DNA of 64,000 nucleotides from Phycisphaerales bacterium. GTDB lineage: Bacteria; Planctomycetota; Phycisphaerae; Phycisphaerales; SM1A02. Both the position numbers and the translations under genes were made by a program. Positions 8,595 through 16,727 of the stretch are shown piece by piece. The DNA is taken from the NCBI GenBank assembly GCA_014238205.1, contig JABABM010000012.1, positions 1-64,000 of the forward strand. Direction: 5' to 3'. The notes under the pieces were generated by a model that did not search any database, had not been told where the DNA came from, and saw only the letters and a list, made by a program, of their open reading frames with translations. Position 1 is the stretch's first letter. Every line of letters starts with the position of its first letter.

Positions 8595-9085
8595 GGCGCA
8601 CCTCGTGCGTGCAACATGCCCTGGGGCTGTTGTCCATCCACGCGCGCAGACGCATCATCGATCCAATGGAGGAGTTGATCGTGACCACCAGTTCCGTCCC
8701 CGGAGCCCCAGAAGGACTCCACTGCTACACCCTGTTTGCATTTCCGACCCTTCTCTTCCTGACGGACGGACCATGCCTCAAGGTTCCCCTGGACGACAAT
8801 GTTGTCCAAACACCGGAGATGTCGCACACAGACACCACGATGGCTAAGACTGTCATCCTGAAACAATAAAATGTCGAACGTGGCTCGGTGGTCGTTTTTG
8901 CTGGGAGTCACACTGCCGTTGGCAGGGGATGCACCCCGGTTTTCAGTATCGAGCCTCTGTCCCTTTACAGTACGCTGCCTGCGCATTTCGTCAAACGAAC
9001 GAACCAGCAAATTCGGAAAAAAGTGCCCAGGCTCGCCAGTTTTTGTTCATTTTCCTCGATATCGCCAACGCCCGGTAATCTCGCC
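8595..9085. other. Gene-free interval between rpmB and dnaG; one possible RNA stem
   Basis: I find no convincing protein gene in these 491 bases: the open frames on both strands lack conserved features, and the longest overlaps dnaG. The dnaG promoter is expected here. Bases 8621-8628 (CTGGGGCT) and 8704-8711 (AGCCCCAG) form a perfect 8-bp stem enclosing 75 bases close to dnaG. Smaller hairpins (CTGCC-GTT-GGCAG, GGGG-ATGCA-CCCC) lie near 8915-8940. I looked for SRP RNA, tmRNA, RNase P RNA and tRNA signatures on both strands and saw none. Confidence 0.4.
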
Positions 9086-9367
9086 TCAGGAGCCATCTTC
9101 CTGGAGCTTCTGATCTCGTGTCCATCCGTATTTGCGCTTCAGGGGCTTTACGATCAAGCCACTCCGGATGGCTTTTGTTGATGCTTTCACCCAAACGGGC
9201 TTCCCATCAACCAGGGCACGGACCCGCTGAATATTGGGTTTGAAGGTTCGGCGGCTGACACCGGAGATATTGAGGCCAATGCCGCCCTTGTACTTGGGCA
9301 GGCCCCGGTAATGGATGGTGCGGCCAGTGCTCGTTCTGGCTCCGGTAAATTGGCAAACGCGGCTCAT
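9086..9367 (-). CDS. rpmB: 50S ribosomal protein L28
   Basis: This 93-residue protein starts MSRVCQFTG and continues with SGVSRRTFKPNIQRVRA, the L28 core, followed by KPVWVKASTKAIRSG. L28 is a small basic protein of the large ribosomal subunit. It keeps a single N-terminal Cys rather than the four-Cys zinc version. A strong SD (GGAGGAG) lies 6 bases before the ATG. It stands alone, without rpmG next to it. Confidence 0.93.
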   Translation of the reverse strand: MSRVCQFTGARTSTGRTIHYRGLPKYKGGIGLNISGVSRRTFKPNIQRVRALVDGKPVWVKASTKAIRSGLIVKPLKRKYGWTRDQKLQEDGS

Positions 9368-9450
9368 GAGAGACTCCTCCGGCGAAGAATCCGGGATTCT
9401 AGGTCTTCAGGGACATACAGGCAAGGGCATGGGGGCCTGTTGGGGCAGGT

Positions 9451-10953
9451 TCAGGCGGTTTTTGACCGCCTGGCCAGTTCCTTGAGGCTTGCACGGGACT
9501 CGATTCCCTTGCGGTCAAGGACGTAGGTCACCCCGGCATTCTCCATGTCTGGCAGGTCGAACATCAAGTCCAGCATGAATCCGTCGATGACGGCCCGAAG
9601 GGCGCGGGCACCGGTACCACGCTCCATGGCGTGCTCGGCGAAGGTATGCAGGGCATCCTGCGTGAATTCCAGGTGTGCACCCTCAAGTTCAAAGAGGTGC
9701 TGGTACTGCTTCACGATGGCGTTCTTGGGTTCCGTGAGAATGCGGACCATCTGGTCCGTGTCCAGTGGAAGAAGCGGCGTGATGATCGGGAGACGGCCGA
9801 TGAGTTCTGGAATCAGGCCGAAGGACAAGACATCCTGTGGCGTCACCATGGTCAGCAGCTCTTCCTGTTTTTCCGCTGGATCAGGGACGATCAGGCCACT
9901 CTCGGGGGACTGTTCGTCCACGAGGAAGCCGATGCGTTGTCGACCAAGCCGTCGCTGGATGATGTCCTGGATGCCACCGAAGGAACCGCCGCAGATGAAG
10001 AGTATGTGCGTTGTATCCATCTGGATGTACTGTTGCTCGGGGTGCTTGCGTCCACCCTGTGGTGGAACATTGGCGACGACGCCTTCAAGCATCTTCAGGA
10101 GTGACTGCTGCACACCTTCACCGGAGACATCCCGCGTGATGGATACGTTGTTGGATGTCTTGCCGATCTTGTCGATTTCATCGATGTAGATGATGCCACG
10201 TTGGGCTGCATCGAGGTCGTAATCAGCCGACTGAAGCAGCTTCAGGAGCAGGTTTTCGACGTCTTCGCCCACGTACCCGGCTTCGGTCAGCGTGGTTGCA
10301 TCGCCGATGGCGAAGGGGACATTGAGTATTCGTGCAAGTGTCCGTGCCAGCAGGGTCTTGCCGGTACCGGTGGGACCGATCAGCAGGACATTCGACTTGT
10401 CCAGTTCGACCTGGCTGTCTTCGTTCTCAAGATGTGCCAGTCGTTTGTAGTGGTTGTGGACTGCAACGGAGAGGGTTCGCTTGGCATTGGTCTGGCCAAT
10501 GACGTACTGGTCGAGGAACTCGTTGATCTGTCGTGGAGCGGGAATGGATGTAAACAGCGGGCTGCTGCTGCTCATGCGCCGCTTTTCCTGCTTGAAGATG
10601 TTCTGGCAGAGATCGGTGCAGTTGGAGCAGATGTAGATGTCGCTGGGGCCTTCAACCATCGGGCCCACTTCGCGGGAGGTCTTTCCACAGAAGGAACAGG
10701 TAGTCACGCGTCGACCGCGAAAGCCGCCGTCATCACCACCATCACTTCCATCACTTCCAGAGCCTCCACCAGAACCGCCAAAGCCACCTGGGCCTCCGGT
10801 TCCATCGCCTTCTCCTAGACCGCCGCCGTCTTTACCGGTGCCCGTCGAGGACAGGATGCGACGCAATGTTTCATCTGGTACCTGGTCAAACACGGCTGTT
10901 CCGTCTCCCACTTCCCTGTTTGCAGTTGGCTGTCGCCAACTGCCCCCCCTCAT
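9451..10953 (-). CDS. clpX: ATP-dependent Clp protease ATP-binding subunit ClpX
   Basis: AAA+ unfoldase that feeds substrates to ClpP. Counting from the ATG at 10953 (500 residues), the zinc-binding domain has CSFC (86-89) and CSNC (109-112), Walker A is GPTGTGKT (193-200) and Walker B is YIDEIDK (255-261). The pore-loop GGRKHP and the ClpP-contacting IGF tripeptide are present. The odd feature is about 85 residues in front of the zinc finger, including a Gly/Ser/Asp-rich low-complexity stretch; ClpX normally starts almost at the zinc finger. A TTG at 10998 is an alternative start; neither has a strong SD. clpP is not adjacent. Confidence 0.95.
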   Translation of the reverse strand: MRGGSWRQPTANREVGDGTAVFDQVPDETLRRILSSTGTGKDGGGLGEGDGTGGPGGFGGSGGGSGSDGSDGGDDGGFRGRRVTTCSFCGKTSREVGPMVEGPSDIYICSNCTDLCQNIFKQEKRRMSSSSPLFTSIPAPRQINEFLDQYVIGQTNAKRTLSVAVHNHYKRLAHLENEDSQVELDKSNVLLIGPTGTGKTLLARTLARILNVPFAIGDATTLTEAGYVGEDVENLLLKLLQSADYDLDAAQRGIIYIDEIDKIGKTSNNVSITRDVSGEGVQQSLLKMLEGVVANVPPQGGRKHPEQQYIQMDTTHILFICGGSFGGIQDIIQRRLGRQRIGFLVDEQSPESGLIVPDPAEKQEELLTMVTPQDVLSFGLIPELIGRLPIITPLLPLDTDQMVRILTEPKNAIVKQYQHLFELEGAHLEFTQDALHTFAEHAMERGTGARALRAVIDGFMLDLMFDLPDMENAGVTYVLDRKGIESRASLKELARRSKTA

Positions 10954-11080
10954 GCTACCCACTGGAATCCGTTCCAGGGGCGTTTGAAACCCCTTCAAGG
11001 CTTCGCCATCTACCCGTATTCTGGCATCGAAAGCGGATGTGATGTGGGTTAAATCACGGTTTCCTGCTCATATTCTCCAT

Positions 11081-11428
11081 TCAGTTCGCTGGCATGTCCG
11101 AGTTGCTTTCATCTTCGGACCTTGCCTGCGAGGTATCGGACTTCCCTGGAGCGAAATGACCCAGGAGGATATTCCGGGCCTGTTCGAACTCCTTGTCATT
11201 CAGTTCACCTTCCTCGTGCATCCTCCGCAGTTGCTCCAGTGAGAAGGAATCTTCGAGACCACTGTCACCACGTTGCATCGATCGCCGCACGATGACCAGA
11301 ATGATCCATGCCACGATGACAATGCCCATGAGGATGAGCAGGGCAGGCAGGATGGCTGGAAAGAGTTGGGAGGGGTCCTGTGGTGGAGACGACGTTGCCA
11401 GGAAGGAAGCAGATGACATGCCGGCCAC
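11081..11428 (-). CDS. Small membrane protein with SHOCT-like C-terminus
   Basis: A 115-residue protein: a short N-terminal stretch, one strong membrane helix (PAILPALLILMGIVIVAWII, about residues 25-44), a basic stop-transfer (RRSMQR), then LEQLRRMHEEGELNDKEFEQ. The last part resembles the SHOCT short oligomerisation domain. The tail is acidic and polar. It begins right after the tig stop and lies between tig and clpX, where many bacteria have clpP. The function is unknown; it may simply be co-transcribed. Confidence 0.75.
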   Translation of the reverse strand: MAGMSSASFLATSSPPQDPSQLFPAILPALLILMGIVIVAWIILVIVRRSMQRGDSGLEDSFSLEQLRRMHEEGELNDKEFEQARNILLGHFAPGKSDTSQARSEDESNSDMPAN

Positions 11429-12922
11429 TCAGGAGTCGCTTTTGCCACTGGTTTTCTTGCCGGACTTCTTCGAGGTCTTCTTTGAACCAGAGGCCTTCTT
11501 GCTGGTCTTCTTGCTGGTCTTCTTCGTGGTCTTCTTCGTGGTCTTCTTCTTCGAAGGCGTCTTTGTTTCACCACTTTGCATCGCCATCCACTCTTCGGCA
11601 TTGACCTCGGTGATGTTCATCTGCTGAACCATGGAGTCAACAGCCTTGTTCTCCATGATCTGGGCATTGAGTTGACGCAATTGGTCGGACTGTGCCAGCT
11701 GTGCATGGAGTTCCATGGGTCGCATGCCACGCTGTGATGCAAGCTTGGCGACCTGTGCGTTGACTTCCTGTTCATTGACCGTGATGCCGTACTGCTTGAT
11801 GACCTTCCGCTGGATGAACATGTTCTTGATGCCCACCGTTGCCATGCGCTCCGTATCTTCTCGGGATTCGGCAATCTTCGTCTCAATTTCCTCGGTATCC
11901 AGTCCCTGCTGCATGAACTGCATTCGCAGGCTTTCCAGCTGATAGGCGACCTGGTGACTGGAGAGCTTCTCCGGAATCTCCACGTCGACGATCTCCGCAA
12001 GTTGCTTTCGAGCCTGGTCACGCATGGCAGTTGCCTGCTCATCATCGCGTCGCTGCTCAAGTGCCAGTTTGACCTGGTCGTTGAGTACTTCAGCCGTGCC
12101 GAGGTTGAAGGCTTCGATGAGTTCGTCCGTGGCCAGGGGCGTGATTCGTTCTGCGACCTGGACCTGGAATGTGATCACCAGATTCTTGCCGCGAACATCT
12201 TCACGCTCATGGTTGTCGGGTCCAACAGTGTTGATCGTGATTCCATCACCAACGCTGACACCCTTGAAGGTCGCATTCAGATCATCGATGAGCAGGCCCA
12301 GGACCTGCCCTCGTTCGCCAGTGGGCGGAAGCACGATGATGATGTTCTCGGAGTCGAAGATCGCAGTTTCTTCACCCTCTGCCATGACATTGGCATGACC
12401 AAGCAGTCGATCACCCGGCTGGAAGTCATTCTTGAGTTCCTCGCCACGTCCATTTCGGAGACATTGGCGTTCGATCTCGTCGTTCACCATCTCATCCGTG
12501 ACTTCCAGGGTCGGCTTGTTGATCTTCACCTTCGTGAAATCAGGAAGTTCAAAGCTGGGGACGATGTCCATCTCGACCGTGAAGGCGAAATCCTGTCCCG
12601 CTTCCACGGTTGGGAAGTCATCCTCCTGTGGCTCCGGCTCCTGGAGCATGTCCAGTTCATTGGTCTTGATGGCATGCTCGAGCGCATCCTTGACGATGGC
12701 ATTGCGGGTTTCATCCCGGATGGCTTCGCCGAAGCGTTTCTCGATGACGGCGCGTGGGACCTTGCCCTTGCGGAATCCCGGCAGGTCGACCGTGCCACCA
12801 ATGGCCTGGGCCTGCTGCTGGAGCTGCGTGTCCACGAGCGCACTGGCAATGGTGACCGACAGCCGCTTCCTGGCTGGGCCGGCATCCTCGACAGTTACGG
12901 TGTAGTTCTCTGTGTCGCTCAT
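11429..12922 (-). CDS. tig: Trigger factor, ribosome-associated chaperone
   Basis: A 497-residue trigger factor. The ribosome-docking signature GFRKGKVP is at residues 49-56, an FKBP-like PPIase domain follows (about 165-245), and then the helical chaperone body. It holds nascent chains and speeds prolyl isomerisation. The ATG at 12922 is preferred over an upstream one because GGAGAG precedes it by 5-6 bases. The C-terminal ~40 residues are an unusual Lys/Thr/Ser repeat (KKTTKKTTKKTSKKTSKK and on), encoded by near-identical 12-base units, which E. coli trigger factor lacks. It is followed directly by the small membrane protein gene and then clpX. Confidence 0.93.
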   Translation of the reverse strand: MSDTENYTVTVEDAGPARKRLSVTIASALVDTQLQQQAQAIGGTVDLPGFRKGKVPRAVIEKRFGEAIRDETRNAIVKDALEHAIKTNELDMLQEPEPQEDDFPTVEAGQDFAFTVEMDIVPSFELPDFTKVKINKPTLEVTDEMVNDEIERQCLRNGRGEELKNDFQPGDRLLGHANVMAEGEETAIFDSENIIIVLPPTGERGQVLGLLIDDLNATFKGVSVGDGITINTVGPDNHEREDVRGKNLVITFQVQVAERITPLATDELIEAFNLGTAEVLNDQVKLALEQRRDDEQATAMRDQARKQLAEIVDVEIPEKLSSHQVAYQLESLRMQFMQQGLDTEEIETKIAESREDTERMATVGIKNMFIQRKVIKQYGITVNEQEVNAQVAKLASQRGMRPMELHAQLAQSDQLRQLNAQIMENKAVDSMVQQMNITEVNAEEWMAMQSGETKTPSKKKTTKKTTKKTSKKTSKKASGSKKTSKKSGKKTSGKSDS

Positions 12923-13000
12923 GGCTCTCTCCGCGGGTTCAACTGGCACGCACTGGTGCGAAGCGACAGAGGATACCTCATCAGCCCGGAATTCTCATGC

Positions 13001-13792
13001 TCAGGCCTTGCTGGCAAGCCCCTCGGCCAGCAGGGAGACGAAATCAATGGCCGCCCGGCCTGGATCCTCGGCATCGGCCATTCGGCGGACGATGGCCGAG
13101 CCCACGATGGCGGCATCTGCAGAGGCCGTGACAGTGGCAACATGGTCTGGTTCGGCAATGCCAAAGCCCACAGCGATAGGCAGGTTGGAGTGTGATCGAA
13201 TGCGATTGACCGCAGCCTTGATGTCCGGCGACTGGTCCTGTTCCCCGGTCAGCCCGGTCCTGGCAAGCAGGTAGACGAATCCTCGGCAGTGGGGCAGCAG
13301 TGTTTCAAGGCGATCATCAGTCGTCGTCGGGGCCACCAGCAGGGTAAAGGACAGTCCCAGTTCATCGATGATGGGCAGCAGTTGGCCTGCGTGGTTGGTG
13401 TCAAGGTCAGGCATGATGACCCCGTCGAACCCCGCCTCAGCCAGTGCTCGCAGAAAGGCCTCTTCACCTCGTCGCTCGACGATGGAGCTGCTCACCATGG
13501 CAACCAGGCCGATATCCGTCTGTGCTCGAACGGCGCGAACTGCATCGAGTACATCATCAACCTTCAGTCCCTGCTCGAGCGTCTCGTGCATGGCTGCGGC
13601 GATGACTGGTCCATCAGCGATCGGATCGGAGAAGGGAATGCCGATCTCGACGATGCTGGCCCCGGCTGCTTCAAATCCGCGAAGGGCGACGACGGTTGCC
13701 TCCAGTTCCGGGTAGCCGGCGACGATGAAGGGCATGATGGCCGTGCGTCCATCGTCCTTGAGTTGGCTGAAGATGTCATCGATGCGGCCCAT
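13001..13792 (-). CDS. trpA: Tryptophan synthase alpha chain
   Basis: A 263-residue TIM barrel that cleaves indole-3-glycerol phosphate to indole and glyceraldehyde 3-phosphate. The signature EIGIPFSDPIADGP gives catalytic E49 and D60 at the same numbering as E. coli TrpA. The phosphate-binding GFGIAEPDHV and VGSAIV are also present. The expected partner trpB is not adjacent; instead a MazG-like gene lies 5 bases upstream and tig lies 78 bases downstream, so trp genes are probably scattered in this genome. Confidence 0.95.
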   Translation of the reverse strand: MGRIDDIFSQLKDDGRTAIMPFIVAGYPELEATVVALRGFEAAGASIVEIGIPFSDPIADGPVIAAAMHETLEQGLKVDDVLDAVRAVRAQTDIGLVAMVSSSIVERRGEEAFLRALAEAGFDGVIMPDLDTNHAGQLLPIIDELGLSFTLLVAPTTTDDRLETLLPHCRGFVYLLARTGLTGEQDQSPDIKAAVNRIRSHSNLPIAVGFGIAEPDHVATVTASADAAIVGSAIVRRMADAEDPGRAAIDFVSLLAEGLASKA

Positions 13793-13797
13793 GGGCG

Positions 13798-14097
13798 CTA
13801 CTTCGTCCCCGGCGGTCCGCCGTCCTCGATGTACTTGTCATGGATCGCCTTGCCCAGGTCCACCTCGGTGATATTCGCCAGGGTCGCCAGCCAGGCCAGG
13901 ACGTCGGCGAACTCCTCGGCGAGGTTGGCTGGGTCACCATCTCCACGTGCCTGCTTGGCGAGTGCTTCGGCCAGTTCACCGATTTCCTCGGAGAACCACA
14001 GGAAGGTCGGGGCGACGCCTCGTGCTGCATCCGTGGCGTGGTAGCGATCGCGAATCAGTTCCTGGAAGTCGGCGATGGTCATGGGTGTATCGGCCAT
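13798..14097 (-). CDS. MazG-like nucleotide pyrophosphohydrolase
   Basis: A 99-residue single-domain protein with the MazG metal-binding pattern: E38xxE41 (FSEEIGELAEAL) and E62xxD65 (AEEFADVLAWL). The family hydrolyses (d)NTPs to monophosphates and is often a housecleaning enzyme. It lies five bases upstream of trpA and is probably co-transcribed with it. The ATG at 14097 is preceded by a C-run without an SD. In other organisms a related fold also serves as HisE, but the ligands and length fit the stand-alone MazG type. Confidence 0.82.
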   Translation of the reverse strand: MADTPMTIADFQELIRDRYHATDAARGVAPTFLWFSEEIGELAEALAKQARGDGDPANLAEEFADVLAWLATLANITEVDLGKAIHDKYIEDGGPPGTK

Positions 14098-14122
14098 GGG
14101 GGGGATGGTAGCAGCCCTTGTC

Positions 14123-14151
14123 TTGTCCCGGTGATGGGGGGGTGGTATCCT
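14123..14151 (+). promoter_or_regulatory. Probable sigma-70 promoter of tRNA-Val
   Basis: A TTGTCC -35 box (14123-14128), a 17-base spacer and a TATCCT -10 box (14146-14151) end 10 bases before the mature tRNA. Spacing and position fit a housekeeping promoter; no experimental start is known. Confidence 0.5.
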
Positions 14152-14161
14152 TGCCGATCAC

Positions 14162-14235
14162 GGGCCATTGGCGCAGTTGGCTAGCGCGCTTGTATGACAC
14201 ACAAGAGGTCACTGGTTCAAGTCCAGTATGGCCCA
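14162..14235 (+). tRNA. tRNA-Val (GAC)
   Basis: The 74-base sequence folds as a full cloverleaf. The acceptor stem is GGGCCAT/ATGGCCC, the D stem is GCGC/GCGC, and the anticodon stem CTTGT/ACAAG has the loop ATGACAC with anticodon GAC at 14196-14198. The T arm is ACTGG-TTCAAGT-CCAGT. The 3' CCA is not encoded, so it must be added by the CCA-adding enzyme. The anticodon GAC reads GUC (and GUU) valine codons. Confidence 0.95.
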
Positions 14236-14240
14236 CTTCA

Positions 14241-14274
14241 AGAACCCCGCTGAAAAGCGGGGTTCTTTCGTTTT
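14241..14274 (+). terminator. Intrinsic terminator of tRNA-Val
   Basis: A perfect 11-bp stem, AGAACCCCGCT/AGCGGGGTTCT with a GAAA loop, is followed by TTCGTTTT. It begins 6 bases after the tRNA. Confidence 0.9.
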
Positions 14275-14371
14275 GGCGAGCCGTCCATCACTGGTATGAT
14301 CGCCTATGCCTGATTTAGGCATGAGCAGCTTGGATCTTCTTTTTAATATTCAGGCTACGGGGATAAACACA

Positions 14372-14557
14372 ATGAAAAACCTAAGTACTCGCCAATTGGT
14401 TCTGACTGGAATATTAGGACTTGGAACAGGCGTCGCCTTCGGCGCCTTCCTGGGGGTCGAGAAAATCCATCACAAGATATTCGTCACCATCGCAGCTTCC
14501 TTGGTGGTCTATATCTTCGTGTATCTGTTACTTATGTTTACAAAGTCCAAGGACTGA
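14372..14557 (+). CDS. Small two-helix membrane protein, hypothetical
   Basis: A 61-residue frame starting MKNLSTRQ, with a GGGGA sequence upstream of the ATG. It has two predicted membrane helices: LTGILGLGTGVAFGAFLG and VTIAASLVVYIFVYLLLMF, and ends with a short basic tail (TKSKD). Base composition is more AT-rich than that of the neighbours. An in-frame ATG at 14306 exists but adds a stretch without conserved character. No family is recognised, and the gene could be spurious. Confidence 0.5.
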   Translation: MKNLSTRQLVLTGILGLGTGVAFGAFLGVEKIHHKIFVTIAASLVVYIFVYLLLMFTKSKD

Positions 14558-14698
14558 TCGAAGATGGTCATCTCATGTTATTTGGATTTGGGTAGTTGCA
14601 GTTTCGTTTAGTTGTAGCCTTGGGTAGTCAATGGCCTCTTGCAGCCATGCATCCTTGCCCACACCTGCAGGTACTCGGAGGGATTGGAAGATGATCAG

Positions 14699-15856
14699 TC
14701 AGGAGCAGGGGCCCCAGGCGCCGATGATGAGCAAGAGGTCGTCGACGTTGTAGGGATCGCCCCACCCGCCGATCACCGCCAGCAGGTCGTCGACATTCAC
14801 CGTGCCATCACCGTTGATGTTGCCTGGACAGTCTGGCGCACACTCTTCAGAGAACGTGTTGCCGCCTGCATCGATCCATTCGCACTCGATGACGTCTTCG
14901 CCGTGGTTACAGAAGGAGGAGTCGGCGACGGTCGGCGCTAGGGAGTTGATGTACATCGCGGCACCGCTCCCGGATACGTTCCCTGAGAAGTCCGAGGACT
15001 CGATCAGGATCGTCGAATGCGACGTGTATATGGCTCCACCTCGCGAGGACGACCACGATCCGCTCATGGCCTGGTTGTCCAGGAACGAACATGACGTCAC
15101 GGTTCCCGAGGTCGAACCAATGTAGACCGCGGCACCAAGACCTCCATCCTCATCGGATTCGAGTTCGTTGCCCTCGAAGAGACAATCCTGCAGCAGGAAA
15201 TCGTCACCATTGTTCAGATACAACGCGCCTCCTCTGCCCGCTCCACCCATGCCGCCCAGATGCTCGCATGAGTTCCCTCGAAACGTGCATTCGATGAACA
15301 TGGGGCTGGAGTCCTTCATCTTGACCGCGCCGCCATGGCTGCCGAAGTAGTAGTCGCCGACGGCCGAGTTGTTCTCGAAGGTGCATCGCTCGAAGCGCGG
15401 GGCGGAGTACACTCCGTAGACGGCGCCACCATTGCCGGGGGTGTCGTATCCACCGCCGTTGTAAGGCTGCGATGTATTGTCCCGGAAGATGCAATCGGTG
15501 AACGTGACGGCAACGCCGGAGAGCCGGACCGCACTGTCATCGTCATCCATGCCGGTGATGGTCATTGATTCGAAGCGGGTTTCCGGTCCTTCAGAGGTAT
15601 GGATGTAGAGAACCCGGCCGCCATTTGAGTTGAGCACGGTCTCTTCGCCAACACCAATCAGGTGAAGTTGCTTTCCTAGCGTGTCAACCATGTCGGCTAC
15701 GTGTTGCCCCGCTGCAATCTGGATGACATCGCCATCACTTGAGGCATTGATCGCGCCCTGGATGGTGGGGTAGTCTGCTGGCACGTTGATCGTCTCCGCC
15801 TGCGCAACACCACACAGCATCAAGCTTGCAGCGATAGCGAGCAGGGGGGTACGCAT
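14699..15856 (-). CDS. Secreted right-handed beta-helix protein with dockerin-like C-terminus
   Basis: A 385-residue protein with a signal peptide (LLAIAASLMLCGVAQA), then VPADYPTIQGAINAS, the usual opening of pectate-lyase-like/nosD-type beta-helix proteins. Repeated coils of the form F-x-x-CTF-x-x-N-x-A and GGA-x-Y follow. The C-terminus has one full EF-hand-like unit (NINGDGTVNVDDLLAVIGGW) and a shortened second unit (YNVDDLLLIIGAWG) that lacks the Ca-binding half. The ATG at 15856 is chosen for its SD (GGAGGAGAG) and the good signal peptide. A promoter lies just upstream. Role unknown: likely surface or polysaccharide binding rather than a defined enzyme. Confidence 0.85.
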   Translation of the reverse strand: MRTPLLAIAASLMLCGVAQAETINVPADYPTIQGAINASSDGDVIQIAAGQHVADMVDTLGKQLHLIGVGEETVLNSNGGRVLYIHTSEGPETRFESMTITGMDDDDSAVRLSGVAVTFTDCIFRDNTSQPYNGGGYDTPGNGGAVYGVYSAPRFERCTFENNSAVGDYYFGSHGGAVKMKDSSPMFIECTFRGNSCEHLGGMGGAGRGGALYLNNGDDFLLQDCLFEGNELESDEDGGLGAAVYIGSTSGTVTSCSFLDNQAMSGSWSSSRGGAIYTSHSTILIESSDFSGNVSGSGAAMYINSLAPTVADSSFCNHGEDVIECEWIDAGGNTFSEECAPDCPGNINGDGTVNVDDLLAVIGGWGDPYNVDDLLLIIGAWGPCS

Positions 15857-15860
15857 GGTT

Positions 15861-15923
15861 CTCTCCTCCAAGCCCATTCCACCACGAACCTGCCCGTGAA
15901 ACAAGGCTGCATTCCAAGGAATG
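15861..15923 (-). repeat. 63-nt promoter/leader element, copy A
   Basis: This segment matches 17404-17466 at 54 of 63 positions without gaps. It ends at the SD of the beta-helix gene. The element has an inverted repeat CATTCC (15875-15880)/GGAATG (15918-15923) and an inner CACG/CGTG pair, and contains the promoter described separately. Differences between the copies fall mostly between the arms. Confidence 0.8.
15876..15904 (-). promoter_or_regulatory. Probable sigma-70 promoter of the 14699-15856 beta-helix gene
   Basis: On the minus strand: -35 TTGTTT (15904-15899), 17-base spacer, -10 TGGAAT (15881-15876), then the SD and ATG at 15856. The same -35 with the same spacing and a TGTAAT -10 precedes the 22138-23406 beta-helix gene. 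Confidence 0.55.
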
Positions 15924-15968
15924 TCCTGGGGGCTGCCTCAGGTGGGTGCCAATGGAGTTTGATCTTGC

Positions 15969-16628
15969 TCAACTGGACTTGACGAGGACATCCGGGAAGT
16001 GGTCGTGAATCAGACCCACCACACCATCAATGACCATCTGCGCAGCGATGCAGATGAGGATGAAACCAACGATGCGCGTCATGGCCTTCAGCCCACTGGG
16101 GCCCAGGCACTTGTGGACAATATCCGCGCTGCGGAAGCAGGCCCACGTGCTGATGGTTACCGCCAGGATGGCCACCATGCCAAGTCCCCAAGCCAGCAGG
16201 CTTGCATCATCATTGTGCAGGTGGGAGGCCTTGGTCAGTAACACGGCGATGGCACCCGGGCCGGCGATGATCGGCATCGCCAGGGGGACGAAGGAGACGT
16301 CGGCGCGTTCACGACACTCGGCGTGCTCCGTGTCGGAAAGGGGCGGTTTGGGATTCATGCACGACCAGCCGATGCTGCCCACGATCAGGCCGCCAGCCAG
16401 TTCGACGGCATGCACGGTGAACCCGAAGAATTCCAGGACCCATGAGCCTCCCAGGAAGAAGACCGTCATCAGGATGAAGACGTTTATTGCGCACTTGCGG
16501 GCCTGCTTGTTGCACCACTTCCGTTCCGCTCCATCGGTCAAGGAGAGGAAGACCGGCACCATGCCGAATGGGTCGGCAATGACGAAGAGAGAGATCAGCA
16601 TGCCGATGAAGAAGTGCATTCCATCCAT
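15969..16628 (-). CDS. MarC/YchE-family integral membrane protein
   Basis: A 219-residue polytopic protein with about six membrane helices. Family landmarks are LFVIADPFGMVPVFLSLT near the N-terminus and VPLAMPIIAGPGAIAVLL in the middle, both in MarC order. MarC proteins are putative transporters of unknown substrate; the link of E. coli marC to antibiotic resistance has not held up. The ATG at 16628 begins the conserved region; the longer frame up to 16832 runs antisense into pyrE. It is divergent from pyrE with 99 bases between the starts. Confidence 0.88.
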   Translation of the reverse strand: MDGMHFFIGMLISLFVIADPFGMVPVFLSLTDGAERKWCNKQARKCAINVFILMTVFFLGGSWVLEFFGFTVHAVELAGGLIVGSIGWSCMNPKPPLSDTEHAECRERADVSFVPLAMPIIAGPGAIAVLLTKASHLHNDDASLLAWGLGMVAILAVTISTWACFRSADIVHKCLGPSGLKAMTRIVGFILICIAAQMVIDGVVGLIHDHFPDVLVKSS

Positions 16629-16727
16629 GAGTTTGATTCCACTGCAAAACGGTCTGCGGCCTGGAACAGGGGGAGGTAAATGCCCCACCCGACAGGCCAT
16701 AGGGTACAGCACGTGGGATGAGGTATC

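Noticed and set aside
8621-8711. Possible SRP RNA or tmRNA ahead of dnaG
   Set aside because: The conserved SRP loop, the tmRNA T-arm and a peptide tag are all missing on both strands; only an 8-bp closing stem is present.
8522-9010. A 162-codon minus-strand frame ahead of dnaG
   Set aside because: It overlaps the dnaG 5' end in another frame, has no SD or conserved feature, and its composition is not protein-like.
9451-9480. GGCGGT-x-ACCGCC hairpin at the clpX 3' end as a terminator
   Set aside because: It lies within the last codons and no T-tract follows on the minus strand.
11954-13195. A 413-codon plus-strand open frame
   Set aside because: It lies wholly antisense to tig and the trpA end, which have clear domains, SDs and start sites. 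Long antisense frames are expected in this GC-rich coding DNA.
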